From the NCBI RefSeq assembly GCF_002210285.1, contig NZ_MWQE01000001.1, forward strand, positions 682,001 through 746,000: a stretch of DNA of 64,000 bases, given 5' to 3'. Under the pieces are notes generated by a model that saw nothing but the letters and a program-made list of their open reading frames with translations, searched no databases and was not told the origin of the DNA. Source of the DNA: Fibrobacter sp. UWR2 (lineage in GTDB: Bacteria; Fibrobacterota; Fibrobacteria; Fibrobacterales; Fibrobacteraceae). Below are positions 8,473 to 17,384 of this stretch, piece by piece. Each line of letters opens with the position of its first letter. Position 1 is the first letter of the stretch. Both the position numbers and the translations under genes were made by a program.

Positions 8473-11373
8473 TTACGCTTCCGGAGCAGCGGCAGGGGCT
8501 TCTTGCTTCGGTTCGTCCTTGCGGCCGAATGCGAATACCTTGTCGCAGGCACCATTGAAACGCTTCCAGACCTTGTCGGACTGGTCGCGCGGAACGGCGC
8601 CGACTTCTTTCCAGAGCCTGCGCAGGTGCTTCACCTTGTTCATCGCTGCACCGACGTTGGCTTCGTTCAGGTCGCCAAGCAGGTCTTCGGCCTGTTCGCA
8701 GAGCAGAACCTTCTTCTGCAGGTTGTTCTGGCGGGCCTGTTCCTGGATGTCCAGCTGGTCGCGGCGGCGCGTGAAGAAGTCGTCGCAGGCTTCGCGGAAG
8801 GTCTTGTGAATTTCTGTGTCCTCGATGCCGCAAGATCCGAGCTCGCGCCATTCCTTCTGCAGGTCGCGAACGGCATCGGCAAGCTGGTTAGAGCCGGCAC
8901 TTTCGGCGAACTGGCGTACCTTGTCAATCATTTCGAGTTTCTTTTTCTTGATGCCTTCCAGCTGCTTGCGGAGGGCTTCGTCAGTTTCGGCCATCGCAGA
9001 GATAAACTGGTTCATCTTGGAGTTGAAACGCTCGTTGATGGATTCGACGGCTTCCTTCGGCACCATACCGATGGCCTTCCATTCTTCGCGGATAGCCTTG
9101 ATGGCTTCGACGGTCTCGGGAGTGATGTTTGCAGAGTCCATCGCATCGAGCTTGTCGCAGAGGTTCACCTTCTTGACGAGGTTTTCCTGCTTTGCGGAAT
9201 CCATTTCTTCGAAGTGCGTGCGCTTCTTGTCGAAGAAGGCATCGCATGCGCTGCGGAAGCGGGTCCAGATTTCTTCGGACTTGCTCTTGGGGACAGGGCC
9301 GGTGGCCTTCCAGGAATCCTGCAACTGCTTCATCTTGTTGGATGTCGCATTCCAGTCGGAGGAATCCTTCAGGGCTTCGGCTTCTTCGCAGAGCATCAGT
9401 TTCTTTTCGAGGTTCGCTTCGCGGTTCTGGTCTTCTTGTTTGATGCTTTCCTTGTACTGGGCAAAGAATGCGTTGGAAGCCGCCTTGAAGCGGTCGATAA
9501 GGGCGTTCAGGCTTTCCTTGGGCACCATGCCGATTGCCTTCCAGGATTCCTGGATTTCCTGCATGGCCTTGTACTTGTCTTTCCAGAACATGGAGGTGTT
9601 CGCCACGAGTTCCTCGATTTTCTGGCAGAGGGCTTCCTTGCTTTCGAGGTTCTTCTGGCGTTCGGCCTCGCGTTCTTCAATGAACTGCGCGCAGTTCGAA
9701 CGGATTTGGGTGTAGAGGGCCTGGAACTTGTCGCGGAATTCCACGAACTTCGCCGGGGAGACGGGTCCGATGTTCTTCCACTTGTTGCTGTATTCGCGCA
9801 ACTTGTTAAGCACGTCCTGGCTACCGGGTTCCTTCGCAAGCATTTCCATCTCTTCGAGGATGTTTGCGCGGTCGTTTTCGTTGTGCCAAGATTCCCACTG
9901 GCGCATTTCCTGGAAACGTTCGGTAGCGCTCTTGTACTCGAGCCACAGGTCGTGGTACTTGAACTTCTGTTCTCCGACGATATTCTTCCATTCGGCGAAT
10001 GCGTCGCGGAGTTTCTGGCTCAGGTTCTTGAAGTCCTCGTTCTCGTCGAAGCCCTTTACACGTTCGATAAGGGCGCGGAGTTTCGCGGAATTGGCTTCGA
10101 ATGTCTTCTGGGAGGCTTCTTCGAATGCAGTGATCTTTTCCTTGAGCTTGTTGCGCAAGGTGTTGTAGCTTTGGAGCAGCGGGTCGTCGCCTTCGAGTGC
10201 GGGGAACTTTTCCCATTCGCGGACCAGGGCATGCAGGTGCTTGGACGTCGCTTCGGTAATGTCGGAATCGGCGAGAGCCTGGAACATCTCGAGGAGCTGC
10301 GGGCGAGCCTTCGCTTCTTCGTTTGCGATTTCTTCGGTCTTGACTTCCGGTTCGGGCTTTTTCACTTCCTGGGTGCGGACGAGGGCGAGGTTGAACCGCT
10401 TCACGCTGTCTGCATCCATGATGGACTTCTTTTCGTTCCATTCGGCGGTGATCTCGCTTACGCGCTCTGCCTTTTCAGTGACTTCGCCGGCATCGAGGAT
10501 TGCCTCGAGTTCAGCCAGGAGTTCACCTAGGTGCAGCTGCTGCTGTTCCTTTTCGGCCGCGGCCTTTTCGGCGGCGATGCGTTCGGTGTCGGCTTCCTGC
10601 AGGAACTTCTCGTAACTGGCGTAAATTTCATCGAGAGCGGCCTGTTCCGAACCCATACCGAGGGCCTTGGCTTCTTCCATCAGGGATTCGAACTTGGACT
10701 TGACCGAGAACGGGTTCTTTTCGGCGGCGAGATGGTGCGCCTGCTGGATAAGGGCGTGCCTCTTGCCGGCGAGGAGGGCTGCTGCCTTCTTGCCGTTGTC
10801 TTCGGCTTCTCTCTTTACACGGAGCTTTTCGTTGGCAATCTTTTGGACGGAATTGTGCTTGGACTTCTTGGAGACTTCTACCAGCGACGGTTCGGATTCA
10901 ATGCGTTCGACGGCAACCTTGGCGATTTCTTCTTTCGCGTCCTTGGTGGCGGCCTGCACGAGCACGTTCGTCTTGCCGGTGTTCTTGATGAGTTCCATGC
11001 GCAGTTCGGAACTCGGCATCGACTTTGCGAGTTCTTCGGCGTAGCGCGTGTCCTTCAGTTCGTTCACAAATGCCAAAACTTCATCATTCGCGGGTTCACG
11101 GAAAACCTTGAGCATCTTGGTGACTTCTTCGAAATAACGCGATTCGGCCAGTCTGCGGATGCCGGCCTCGCTGTCCCTTTTGGAAATTGCCGAAAGGGAC
11201 GGTATCAAGGTCAGTTTTTTCACGGCTGCGCTTCTTACGCTACTATCTTCATCGGAAAGGGCAATGCGTTCCAGGGTGCTCTGTTCGCGAGCGTCCATCT
11301 CCTCGACTGCCTCAAGGCGCCTTTCGGGGTTGGAATTCTGCCATTTCGGTTTAAATGCGTCCAATAAGCTCAT
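8473..11373 (-). CDS. DUF349 repeat protein, 966 residues
   Basis: Large soluble helical protein. The N-terminal 200 residues look HEAT-like (NPERRLEAVEEMDA, DSSVRSAAVKKLT). The rest contains at least six DUF349-type repeats, each with a WKxIGxVP-like core, a following acidic-aromatic helix and a C-terminal KK-LCE helix (for example SWKAIGMVPKESL, SWKATGPVPKSKSE, EWRELGSCGIEDTE, LWKEVGAVPRDQSD). Function is unknown for the family. GGAG about 8 nt before ATG 11373 supports the start. The tail ends in a short Ala/Pro/Glu segment. It is monocistronic, with its own terminator. Confidence 0.9.
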   Translation of the reverse strand: MSLLDAFKPKWQNSNPERRLEAVEEMDAREQSTLERIALSDEDSSVRSAAVKKLTLIPSLSAISKRDSEAGIRRLAESRYFEEVTKMLKVFREPANDEVLAFVNELKDTRYAEELAKSMPSSELRMELIKNTGKTNVLVQAATKDAKEEIAKVAVERIESEPSLVEVSKKSKHNSVQKIANEKLRVKREAEDNGKKAAALLAGKRHALIQQAHHLAAEKNPFSVKSKFESLMEEAKALGMGSEQAALDEIYASYEKFLQEADTERIAAEKAAAEKEQQQLHLGELLAELEAILDAGEVTEKAERVSEITAEWNEKKSIMDADSVKRFNLALVRTQEVKKPEPEVKTEEIANEEAKARPQLLEMFQALADSDITEATSKHLHALVREWEKFPALEGDDPLLQSYNTLRNKLKEKITAFEEASQKTFEANSAKLRALIERVKGFDENEDFKNLSQKLRDAFAEWKNIVGEQKFKYHDLWLEYKSATERFQEMRQWESWHNENDRANILEEMEMLAKEPGSQDVLNKLREYSNKWKNIGPVSPAKFVEFRDKFQALYTQIRSNCAQFIEEREAERQKNLESKEALCQKIEELVANTSMFWKDKYKAMQEIQESWKAIGMVPKESLNALIDRFKAASNAFFAQYKESIKQEDQNREANLEKKLMLCEEAEALKDSSDWNATSNKMKQLQDSWKATGPVPKSKSEEIWTRFRSACDAFFDKKRTHFEEMDSAKQENLVKKVNLCDKLDAMDSANITPETVEAIKAIREEWKAIGMVPKEAVESINERFNSKMNQFISAMAETDEALRKQLEGIKKKKLEMIDKVRQFAESAGSNQLADAVRDLQKEWRELGSCGIEDTEIHKTFREACDDFFTRRRDQLDIQEQARQNNLQKKVLLCEQAEDLLGDLNEANVGAAMNKVKHLRRLWKEVGAVPRDQSDKVWKRFNGACDKVFAFGRKDEPKQEAPAAAPEA

Positions 11374-11504
11374 ATATCATCTCCAATAGGTAGACGGACC
11401 AGTTAAGGTTCGTATATCATAATCTAAATAAAAAGATAAGAGACCGTTTAGGAAATTGGCGATTTTTTGGCAATTAAGAGGGCTGAAATAGGGCGGTGAT
11501 TACC

Positions 11505-11512
11505 TATCTTTA
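11505..11512 (+). promoter_or_regulatory. TATCTTTA box before priA
   Basis: TATCTTTA ends 8 nt before ATG 11521 and is a one-base variant of TAnnTTTG. No Shine-Dalgarno sequence is visible between it and the ATG. Confidence 0.3.
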
Positions 11513-11520
11513 ACCTAGAA

Positions 11521-13590
11521 ATGGCAAAACGCATCAAAAAGACGGCTCCTCCCGAGCAAATTAGGGCTAAATTCAGCGCATCTTCGCTGGAACGCTTTTG
11601 CGAGGTCTATATCCCGCAGGCCCCTTCCGTCTATACCTACGGTATTCCCGCAGAATTGCCCGAAGGGGTGGAAATTCGCCGGGGGAGCGTGGTCTGGGTG
11701 CAGTTTGCCACCCGTAAGACCCCTTTACTTGCCATTGTTTCGAAAGTTGTCGACCGTCCGTCGTTTGACGTGCGTTGCGCCTACCCGCATGCGTCGGGCT
11801 ATGCTTTTAGTGAACGGTTCATGGAAGCGCTTGAATGGGTGGCCCGCTATTATGTAAGTACGCCCATGAAGGCGCTCGACGTGTTTTTGCCGGCGCAGTT
11901 CGACAAATACCTGGATGCGCTGGCAGATGATGCGTATGTATCGGGTTCTGCTGTCGTAGCGCCTTCGGGTACAGAACTTCCGCCAAAACCGGATGTGCCT
12001 CCGCTGACAGACGAGCAGCAGGTGGCGCTCGATTCGCTGGTAGAAGACCTCTCGAAGGAAGGCTTCCGCGCGTCGCTTTTGCATGGCGTTACTGGGTCTG
12101 GCAAGACGCGCGTGTACCAGGAATTGGCCTACGAGGCCCTGAAACGCGGGAAGCGCGTGCTCATCCTTGTTCCGGAAATCGGCCTCACTCCGCAGACTGC
12201 GGGGCGGTTTGAAGATTTTTTGCATGTGGGTGTCCAGGTGCTGCATTCTGCACTTTCGGCCCCCAAACGCAGGGCGTCATATGTTTCCATATTGAAGGAC
12301 GAGGCGCGCGTGGTTCTCGGGACCCGCAGTGCAATCCTTTCTCCGTTCGATTTTGACCTCGTGATTCTCGACGAAGAACATGATTCTTCGTTCAAGCAGC
12401 AGGATCCGGCGCCACGTTACCATACCCGCGAACTGGCGTTCCACCTGGCGTACAAGTATGGGGCGCAAGTAGTTCTCGGGAGCGCGACCCCGAGTCTGGA
12501 GACGTACCACAACGCCAGTACGCATAAGTTGAAGTACCTGAAGTTGCAGAAGCGAGCGACATCGGCAAGCCTTCCGAATGTGCAGATTGTCGATATGGGG
12601 AAAATCCGCCAGCAGAAGGGGATACTGATGTCTCCCGATTTGCGCGATGCGCTTGTGAAGTGCGTTGCAGATGGTGACCAGGCGATTGTGCTCATGAACC
12701 GTCGCGGCTATTCCAAGATACGTGTGTGTAGCGAGTGCGGCGAGACGCTTTATTGCAAACATTGTCATGTACCGTTAGTTTATCATAAACAGTACAAGTC
12801 CCTCCTGTGCCATTACTGCGGACTCTTGTATCCAGTCGATATGCCCTGTGCTGCTTGCGGGGCGGCCACATACGAGTTTGTTGGCGGAGCCATCGAGAAA
12901 CTCGAAGAAGAAATTAGTGAGTGGGTGCCGGATGCTAGGATAATCCGTATGGACCGCGATACCACGCAGAATGTGGGGGCTGTCGAAAAGATCCTGGACT
13001 CGTTCCGCAGCCGCGAATATAATATTCTGCTCGGTACGCAGATGGTCGCTAAGGGCCACGATTTCCCGGGTGTGAAACTTGTTGGTGTCGTGGGGGCCGA
13101 TAGCGGCCTCGGAATGCCTGATTTCCGCAGTACGGAAAGGCTGTTCCAGTTGCTGAGCCAGACCGCGGGCCGCGCCGGTCGCGCCCAGAGTGATGGCAAG
13201 GTGCTGCTGCAGACGCTCAATCCCGATGAACCGGTGATGCAGTTTGCGCTTCGGCACGACTTTGTGGGCTTTGCCGAGAAGGAACTGCGCGACCGCCGCG
13301 AAGCCTGCTATCCGCCATTCTGCAAGCTGGTGGAACTCTCCTTCGGGAGTAAGGACGAGGGCGCCTTGCATGATGCCGTCACCCGTGTAGAATCGCTTTG
13401 CCGCGCCGAAAAGACGCTCATGGTGATGGGGCCGGTGGATGCCTTTATACCGGTGGTGCAGAATGTGCGCTGGGTAAAGCTCTACCTGAAGACGAACGAC
13501 TTAGCGGCGGTGCGCCGCATACTTTCGCCTGTCGTAAATAGCGCAAAACCCTTGATTCCGGGTGTCGAAATCAAGGTTGAAATAGAATAG
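11521..13590 (+). CDS. priA: Primosomal protein N' (replication restart helicase)
   Basis: DNA helicase that reloads the replisome at stalled forks. 689 residues: N-terminal 3'-DNA-binding domain (YIPQAPSVYTYGIP, GSVVWVQF), Walker A GVTGSGKT at 189-196, Walker B VILDEEHDSSFK, GSATPSLET, and a zinc-binding insertion with paired cysteines (CSECGETLYCKHC, CHYCG, CAAC). Motifs V and VI are ILLGTQMVAKGHDFP and QTAGRAGRA. Full family length. It ends 15 bp before the convergent lipoprotein gene, with no terminator visible between them. Confidence 0.97.
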   Translation: MAKRIKKTAPPEQIRAKFSASSLERFCEVYIPQAPSVYTYGIPAELPEGVEIRRGSVVWVQFATRKTPLLAIVSKVVDRPSFDVRCAYPHASGYAFSERFMEALEWVARYYVSTPMKALDVFLPAQFDKYLDALADDAYVSGSAVVAPSGTELPPKPDVPPLTDEQQVALDSLVEDLSKEGFRASLLHGVTGSGKTRVYQELAYEALKRGKRVLILVPEIGLTPQTAGRFEDFLHVGVQVLHSALSAPKRRASYVSILKDEARVVLGTRSAILSPFDFDLVILDEEHDSSFKQQDPAPRYHTRELAFHLAYKYGAQVVLGSATPSLETYHNASTHKLKYLKLQKRATSASLPNVQIVDMGKIRQQKGILMSPDLRDALVKCVADGDQAIVLMNRRGYSKIRVCSECGETLYCKHCHVPLVYHKQYKSLLCHYCGLLYPVDMPCAACGAATYEFVGGAIEKLEEEISEWVPDARIIRMDRDTTQNVGAVEKILDSFRSREYNILLGTQMVAKGHDFPGVKLVGVVGADSGLGMPDFRSTERLFQLLSQTAGRAGRAQSDGKVLLQTLNPDEPVMQFALRHDFVGFAEKELRDRREACYPPFCKLVELSFGSKDEGALHDAVTRVESLCRAEKTLMVMGPVDAFIPVVQNVRWVKLYLKTNDLAAVRRILSPVVNSAKPLIPGVEIKVEIE

Positions 13591-13605
13591 CGCGGTTTCT
13601 GCGCC

Positions 13606-14280
13606 TTATTCTTCGATAACAGCTGGAATCCTGCAGGCCCAGATGGTCTTTGATGCGAATGTTTCCCAGTTCGGGTCGTAGTAGTGGAACGAGAACTCCA
13701 GGCTAATTTCACCTTCGGGGGGAGGAGTGTATTCCTTGTCGGTATTGAGCGGCTCCAGCGTGAGTTCGCAGGCGATAGTGCTTTCGGTATCTTCCGTGAT
13801 TCTGCCGCCTTCGCTGGCGCAGGAATCCCTGAACTCTTGCTTGGCTTCGTCAAATGCAGTGAATAGCGGGTTAATCCATCTCTTTGTGATGGTGTTGTTG
13901 TGCAGAAACACATCTAGCGAAATGGTATCGCTTGCTCTTTCGCAGTAGATGGTCTCGGAGATTCCGCCCCAGGCGTGCAACAGTGTTCCCGATTGCAATT
14001 TCACCCTGTAGGGCGGGCACCACTCAACTCCATCGGTGTCGTTGACGCACAACGGGGGGTCGACCATAATCATGTTGCTGATCGGTTCTCCCTCGAGAAT
14101 GGTCTCGATATAGGCGTCCTCTTCGCTTGGCCCGAGGGATATTTGCTGGACTCCCTTGTCGTTGCTGGCTTGGTTGTTTGCGGTGCCGGAGGTCTCCGGC
14201 GAGGTGGTGTTGTCGCTTGAGCAGGCGTACAGCGCGAACGCGGCAAGCCCACAGATGATTGTTTTGATTGTGGTTTTCAT
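13606..14280 (-). CDS. Lipoprotein, cassette 1 second member
   Basis: 224 residues with a lipoprotein signal (MKTTIKTIICGLAAFALYAC, lipobox LYAC) and a low-complexity SSDNTTSPETSG linker. The C-terminal half has the pattern FRDSCASEGG, IACELTLEP and DPNWETF...WACRIP, which matches the neighbouring lipoprotein (14308-14934) at the same spacing, so the two are tandem paralogs of an unnamed family. A strong AGGAGG lies 5 nt before the ATG. Third gene of a minus-strand set led by a TIGR02147 gene. Function unknown; probably outer-membrane anchored. Confidence 0.8.
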   Translation of the reverse strand: MKTTIKTIICGLAAFALYACSSDNTTSPETSGTANNQASNDKGVQQISLGPSEEDAYIETILEGEPISNMIMVDPPLCVNDTDGVEWCPPYRVKLQSGTLLHAWGGISETIYCERASDTISLDVFLHNNTITKRWINPLFTAFDEAKQEFRDSCASEGGRITEDTESTIACELTLEPLNTDKEYTPPPEGEISLEFSFHYYDPNWETFASKTIWACRIPAVIEE

Positions 14281-14307
14281 TGTTCCCTCCTGATAGGTTT
14301 AAGTCTT

Positions 14308-14934
14308 TTAGTTCCGGCAGAAGCCGACAATAAGTTTCACGTACTTTTCCCAGTTCGCGTCGACGTATTTTGTTCTGTCGGCGCTTGATGATCCATCGGC
14401 GAGATTTGTAAGCCTGCAACGGAAATTGTGCTGGCCTTCGACAACTGCTATCGAGTCTGCCACGAATGCTCCGCCTTCTTCCTCGCAATCCGCTTCAAAG
14501 GCTTCGGCCGTTGACGAATCCGGGAGCGTCAGACCCTTTTGTGTAACAGAGTCGTTTACGCTTATGGAATAAACGAACCAGTTCGAGTCGTTTTCGCAGA
14601 CGATGGATTCGAAACTTTCGTAACGGACATGGTACAGGTATCCATTTTCCGTCTGAATTTTCGGGACCTGGGTGGCCGCCGGATCGTCGTGGCTGAGGAA
14701 GTCGTGAGGGCAGTCAGTGCAGGGCTCACTCGATATATCGGGTGCGATGAGCGTATCGCCCGCGAGCCATTCGGTGAGTGCGCTATCGAGTTTGGCTGTG
14801 ATAGAGTTCTGCTGCTCGTCGGTACCGGCGGTGTTGTCGTTCCCGCAGGCGGTGAGCGAGACTGCCGCGGCCAGGGCGATGGCTGTTGCCAGTAGCGTAG
14901 CGGCGACCGAGGAGAATGTATTGAGGGTTTTCAT
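14308..14934 (-). CDS. Lipoprotein, cassette 1 first member
   Basis: 208 residues from ATG 14934. A long hydrophobic signal ends in lipobox LTAC, followed by GNDNTAGTDEQQ. The C-terminal part (FEADCEEEGG, FRCRLTNL, DANWEKYVKLI...FCR) aligns by eye with the next gene downstream, with conserved Cys residues suggesting a disulfide fold. It starts 10 bp after the stop of the TIGR02147 gene and ends 27 bp before the second lipoprotein. I do not recognise a named domain. Confidence 0.78.
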   Translation of the reverse strand: MKTLNTFSSVAATLLATAIALAAAVSLTACGNDNTAGTDEQQNSITAKLDSALTEWLAGDTLIAPDISSEPCTDCPHDFLSHDDPAATQVPKIQTENGYLYHVRYESFESIVCENDSNWFVYSISVNDSVTQKGLTLPDSSTAEAFEADCEEEGGAFVADSIAVVEGQHNFRCRLTNLADGSSSADRTKYVDANWEKYVKLIVGFCRN

Positions 14935-14944
14935 GACGGCTCTC

Positions 14945-15757
14945 CTATACCTTGTCCGTAAGCGGGAAGAGTTGAAGGTTGAGGCGGTAGACCTGTTCGA
15001 TGTTCTTGCAGCCATTCGCAAGTGCGATGACGTTGCGGCGGCATTTGTCTATCTCTTCGGATATCCGTGCGAGTGTCGCTGTGTCGACGCCCATGGTAAC
15101 GCCCGAGATGTTCCTTTCGTGTACATTGACGCTGTCGATGGCTTCCTTGGCGAGGTCGGTCATTTCGCGGTTCATGCTGCGGAGCGCAAGCGGAATGGCT
15201 TCGGTCGAGCCGGTGATGGCCTTGTCCGTCTGGCGGTAGACGTTTTCGTCTGTTTCTTCGAGATACTTTGCGCGGGTGAGCATGGCGAGCGAATCGCGGA
15301 CCTGTTGCGCCGTGTAGAGGTGCTTGATACGCTTCGCCATCTCGTTCGGGAGGGCGCCCGGCATCAGGGGTGCTAGCTCGCGCACGATGGAGTTGATGGC
15401 GGATTCATAGTAGGCGAACGTGTCGGAATCGATGACGCGCGCCTTCTGTTCCTTTGCGATGCGGGTGAGCTCTGCAAATGCGGCCTTCTTCTTCTCGTCG
15501 TTTGTTGCGTTCCCGAATTCGACCATCTTCTCGAAGTAGGTGAACTCGTAGCCCAAAAGTCCCATCGCGTTGGCGACGCGCGGGAGCCCCACGCGGCTGA
15601 GCGAACTCTTGCCTTCGCATACCAGCTTGAGGTATGATGGCGATGCGAATCCGGCGCCCTTCGAGAATTCACGCCAGGTGAAGCCGGACTTCTTCTTTTC
15701 CTCATAGAAGTCCTGCATGTAGCGGCGGTAGTCCTGGTATTCGGTAATCGGTTTCAT
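14945..15757 (-). CDS. TIGR02147 family protein, copy 1
   Basis: 270 residues. The family was defined from paralogs in Fibrobacter succinogenes and has no assigned role. The N-terminus (EYQDYRRYMQDFYEEKKKSG, FTWREFSKGAGFASPSYLK, GKSSLSRVGLPRVANAMGL) looks like a helix-turn-helix of the Xre type, which suggests a transcription regulator, but this is inference. The end LNLQLFPLTDKV is nearly identical to copy 2 (LNFQLFPFTNKI). It leads a three-gene unit with two lipoproteins. The 217 bp upstream is AT-rich and holds no gene. Confidence 0.9.
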   Translation of the reverse strand: MKPITEYQDYRRYMQDFYEEKKKSGFTWREFSKGAGFASPSYLKLVCEGKSSLSRVGLPRVANAMGLLGYEFTYFEKMVEFGNATNDEKKKAAFAELTRIAKEQKARVIDSDTFAYYESAINSIVRELAPLMPGALPNEMAKRIKHLYTAQQVRDSLAMLTRAKYLEETDENVYRQTDKAITGSTEAIPLALRSMNREMTDLAKEAIDSVNVHERNISGVTMGVDTATLARISEEIDKCRRNVIALANGCKNIEQVYRLNLQLFPLTDKV

Positions 15758-15913
15758 GATTCGTTTCCTTACACTTCTAATATAGCCTAAAATTTTTCAA
15801 AAGTCAATATGGAATGATACAAAAACTTTGATTTTTGTGTAAAATGCTTAAAAACTGTGATTGTGATAAAATTATTTTTTATGAATGAAACAAAATGGGT
15901 TGCATATGATACA

Positions 15914-15939
15914 GGCGGGAAAACCGTAGTCGTCCCGCC
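15914..15939 (-). terminator. GC-rich hairpin downstream of ffh
   Basis: GGCGGGA (15914-15920) pairs with TCCCGCC (15933-15939) around a 12-nt loop, 35 bp after the ffh stop. There is no clean T-run after it on either strand, so termination is only likely. The remainder of the 15758-15974 gap is AT-rich with no gene. Confidence 0.4.
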
Positions 15940-15974
15940 TTGTCACATTGCGCCGATTGGTGCCTGCGAAAAAA

Positions 15975-17333
15975 CTATTTCCTCTTCTTCTTGACCTTCG
16001 GCGGCGTGTAGTTGCTGCCAATCTGGCCGCCGTTGTTCTGCTTCTTCGCCATGTCGCCCACCTTCTTGAACATGAGCTTCATGTCTTCGTACTGCTTGAG
16101 CACGGCGTTCACGCGACCAAGTTCGGTGCCCGAACCCTTTGCGATACGGTTCTTGCGGCTGCCGTCGAGAATCTGCGGCTTCTTCCTTTCCTTCGGGGTC
16201 ATGGAACTCAGAATGGCTTCCACGTACACGAGCTGCTTCTCGTCAATCTGGTCGAGCGGGAGCTTGTTCAGGCCCGGGATGAGCCCGAGGATATCCTTGA
16301 TGCGGCCGAGCTTCTTGATGGTGCGGAGCTGCGTCAAGAAATCGTTCAGGTCGAAGGTGTTGTTGAGGATTTTCTTCTTGAGGTCCTTCGCGTCCTTCTC
16401 GTCGATGACCTGCTGGGCCTTTTCCACGAGGCTGACCACGTCGCCCATGCCGAGGATACGGCTTGCCATGCGGTCGGGGTGGAACAGGTCGATGTCGGGG
16501 AGCTTTTCGCCCACGCCGATAAAGCAAATGGGCACGCCCGTCATCTTCTTGATGGAGAGCGCTGCACCGCCGCGGGTGTCACCGTCCATCTTCGAGAGGC
16601 AAACGCCCGTGAAGTTGAGTCGCTGCCAGAAGGTCTCGGCGACGTTCACCGCTTCCTGACCGATCATCGCGTCGGCGACGAACAGGATTTCGTCGGGGTG
16701 GACGGCTTCCTTCGCCTTCTCGAGTTCCTGCATCAACTCTTCGTCGATCTGCAGGCGGCCTGCGGTATCGTAAATCACGAGGTCAAAGCCGTTGTCCTTC
16801 GCGTACTGGTAGCCGTGCTTGATGATTTCCACCGGGTCGCCCTGGCCTTCGTCGTACACCGGGATGCCGATGGACTTGCCGAGCACCTGCAACTGCTTGA
16901 TAGCGGCGGGGCGGTACACGTCGGCCGCCACGAGGAGCGGCTTTCTCTTCTTCTTGCTGCGCATCCAAAGGGCAATCTTGCCGGCGAAAGTCGTCTTACC
17001 GGAACCCTGGAGGCCAGCCATCATGATGCCGACCGGAGCGGGGCCGGAGAGGTTGATTTCCTTGGTCTCGCCGCCCATCACGGCAACGAGCTCGTCGTGG
17101 ATAATCTTGACAATCTGCTGACCGGGGGTTACCGAGTTCAGGACTTCGGCGCCCAGGGCCTTTTCCTTGACGGCCTTCACGAAGTCGCGGGTCACGTTGA
17201 AGTTTACGTCGGCTTCGAGGAACGCACGACGCACTTCGCGCAGCGATTCGGCGACGTTTTCTTCGGTGAGCTTGCCCTGCCCGCGCAGGTTCTTGAGGGT
17301 AGATTCTAGAGAGTCGGTCAGCTGTGAAAACAT
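15975..17333 (-). CDS. ffh: Signal recognition particle protein
   Basis: GTPase subunit of SRP that targets nascent membrane proteins to FtsY/SecYEG. 452 residues: N domain, G domain with GLQGSGKTT at 107-115, DTAGRLQIDEEL and LSKMDGDTRGGAAL, and a Met-rich M domain (IKDILGLIPGLNKLP, SSMTPKERKKPQIL, GSRKNRIAKGSG) for 4.5S RNA. The basic end KVKKKRK is normal for the family. A TATATTTG box lies 8 nt before the ATG. The gene is monocistronic and divergent from the aminotransferase. Confidence 0.97.
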   Translation of the reverse strand: MFSQLTDSLESTLKNLRGQGKLTEENVAESLREVRRAFLEADVNFNVTRDFVKAVKEKALGAEVLNSVTPGQQIVKIIHDELVAVMGGETKEINLSGPAPVGIMMAGLQGSGKTTFAGKIALWMRSKKKRKPLLVAADVYRPAAIKQLQVLGKSIGIPVYDEGQGDPVEIIKHGYQYAKDNGFDLVIYDTAGRLQIDEELMQELEKAKEAVHPDEILFVADAMIGQEAVNVAETFWQRLNFTGVCLSKMDGDTRGGAALSIKKMTGVPICFIGVGEKLPDIDLFHPDRMASRILGMGDVVSLVEKAQQVIDEKDAKDLKKKILNNTFDLNDFLTQLRTIKKLGRIKDILGLIPGLNKLPLDQIDEKQLVYVEAILSSMTPKERKKPQILDGSRKNRIAKGSGTELGRVNAVLKQYEDMKLMFKKVGDMAKKQNNGGQIGSNYTPPKVKKKRK

Positions 17334-17341
17334 AGTGAGCG

Positions 17342-17349
17342 CAAATATA
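17342..17349 (-). promoter_or_regulatory. TATATTTG box before ffh
   Basis: Perfect TAnnTTTG match on the minus strand, 8 nt before ATG 17333. It faces away from the aminotransferase box at 17371, so the 51-bp gap appears to hold two back-to-back promoters. Confidence 0.5.
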
Positions 17350-17370
17350 GAAAATCGGTAGAAAAAATTT

Positions 17371-17378
17371 TAAATTTG
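17371..17378 (+). promoter_or_regulatory. TAAATTTG box before the aminotransferase gene
   Basis: Perfect TAnnTTTG match ending 6 nt before ATG 17385. No Shine-Dalgarno sequence lies between them. Confidence 0.5.
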
Positions 17379-17384
17379 CTTGCC

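Noticed and set aside
8467-10530. 687-codon plus-strand ORF opposite the DUF349 gene
   Set aside because: Shadow of the biased codon use of the real gene; Leu/Phe-rich, no motif, no ribosome site.
15948-17309. 453-codon plus-strand ORF opposite ffh
   Set aside because: Antisense shadow of ffh, which has all SRP motifs.
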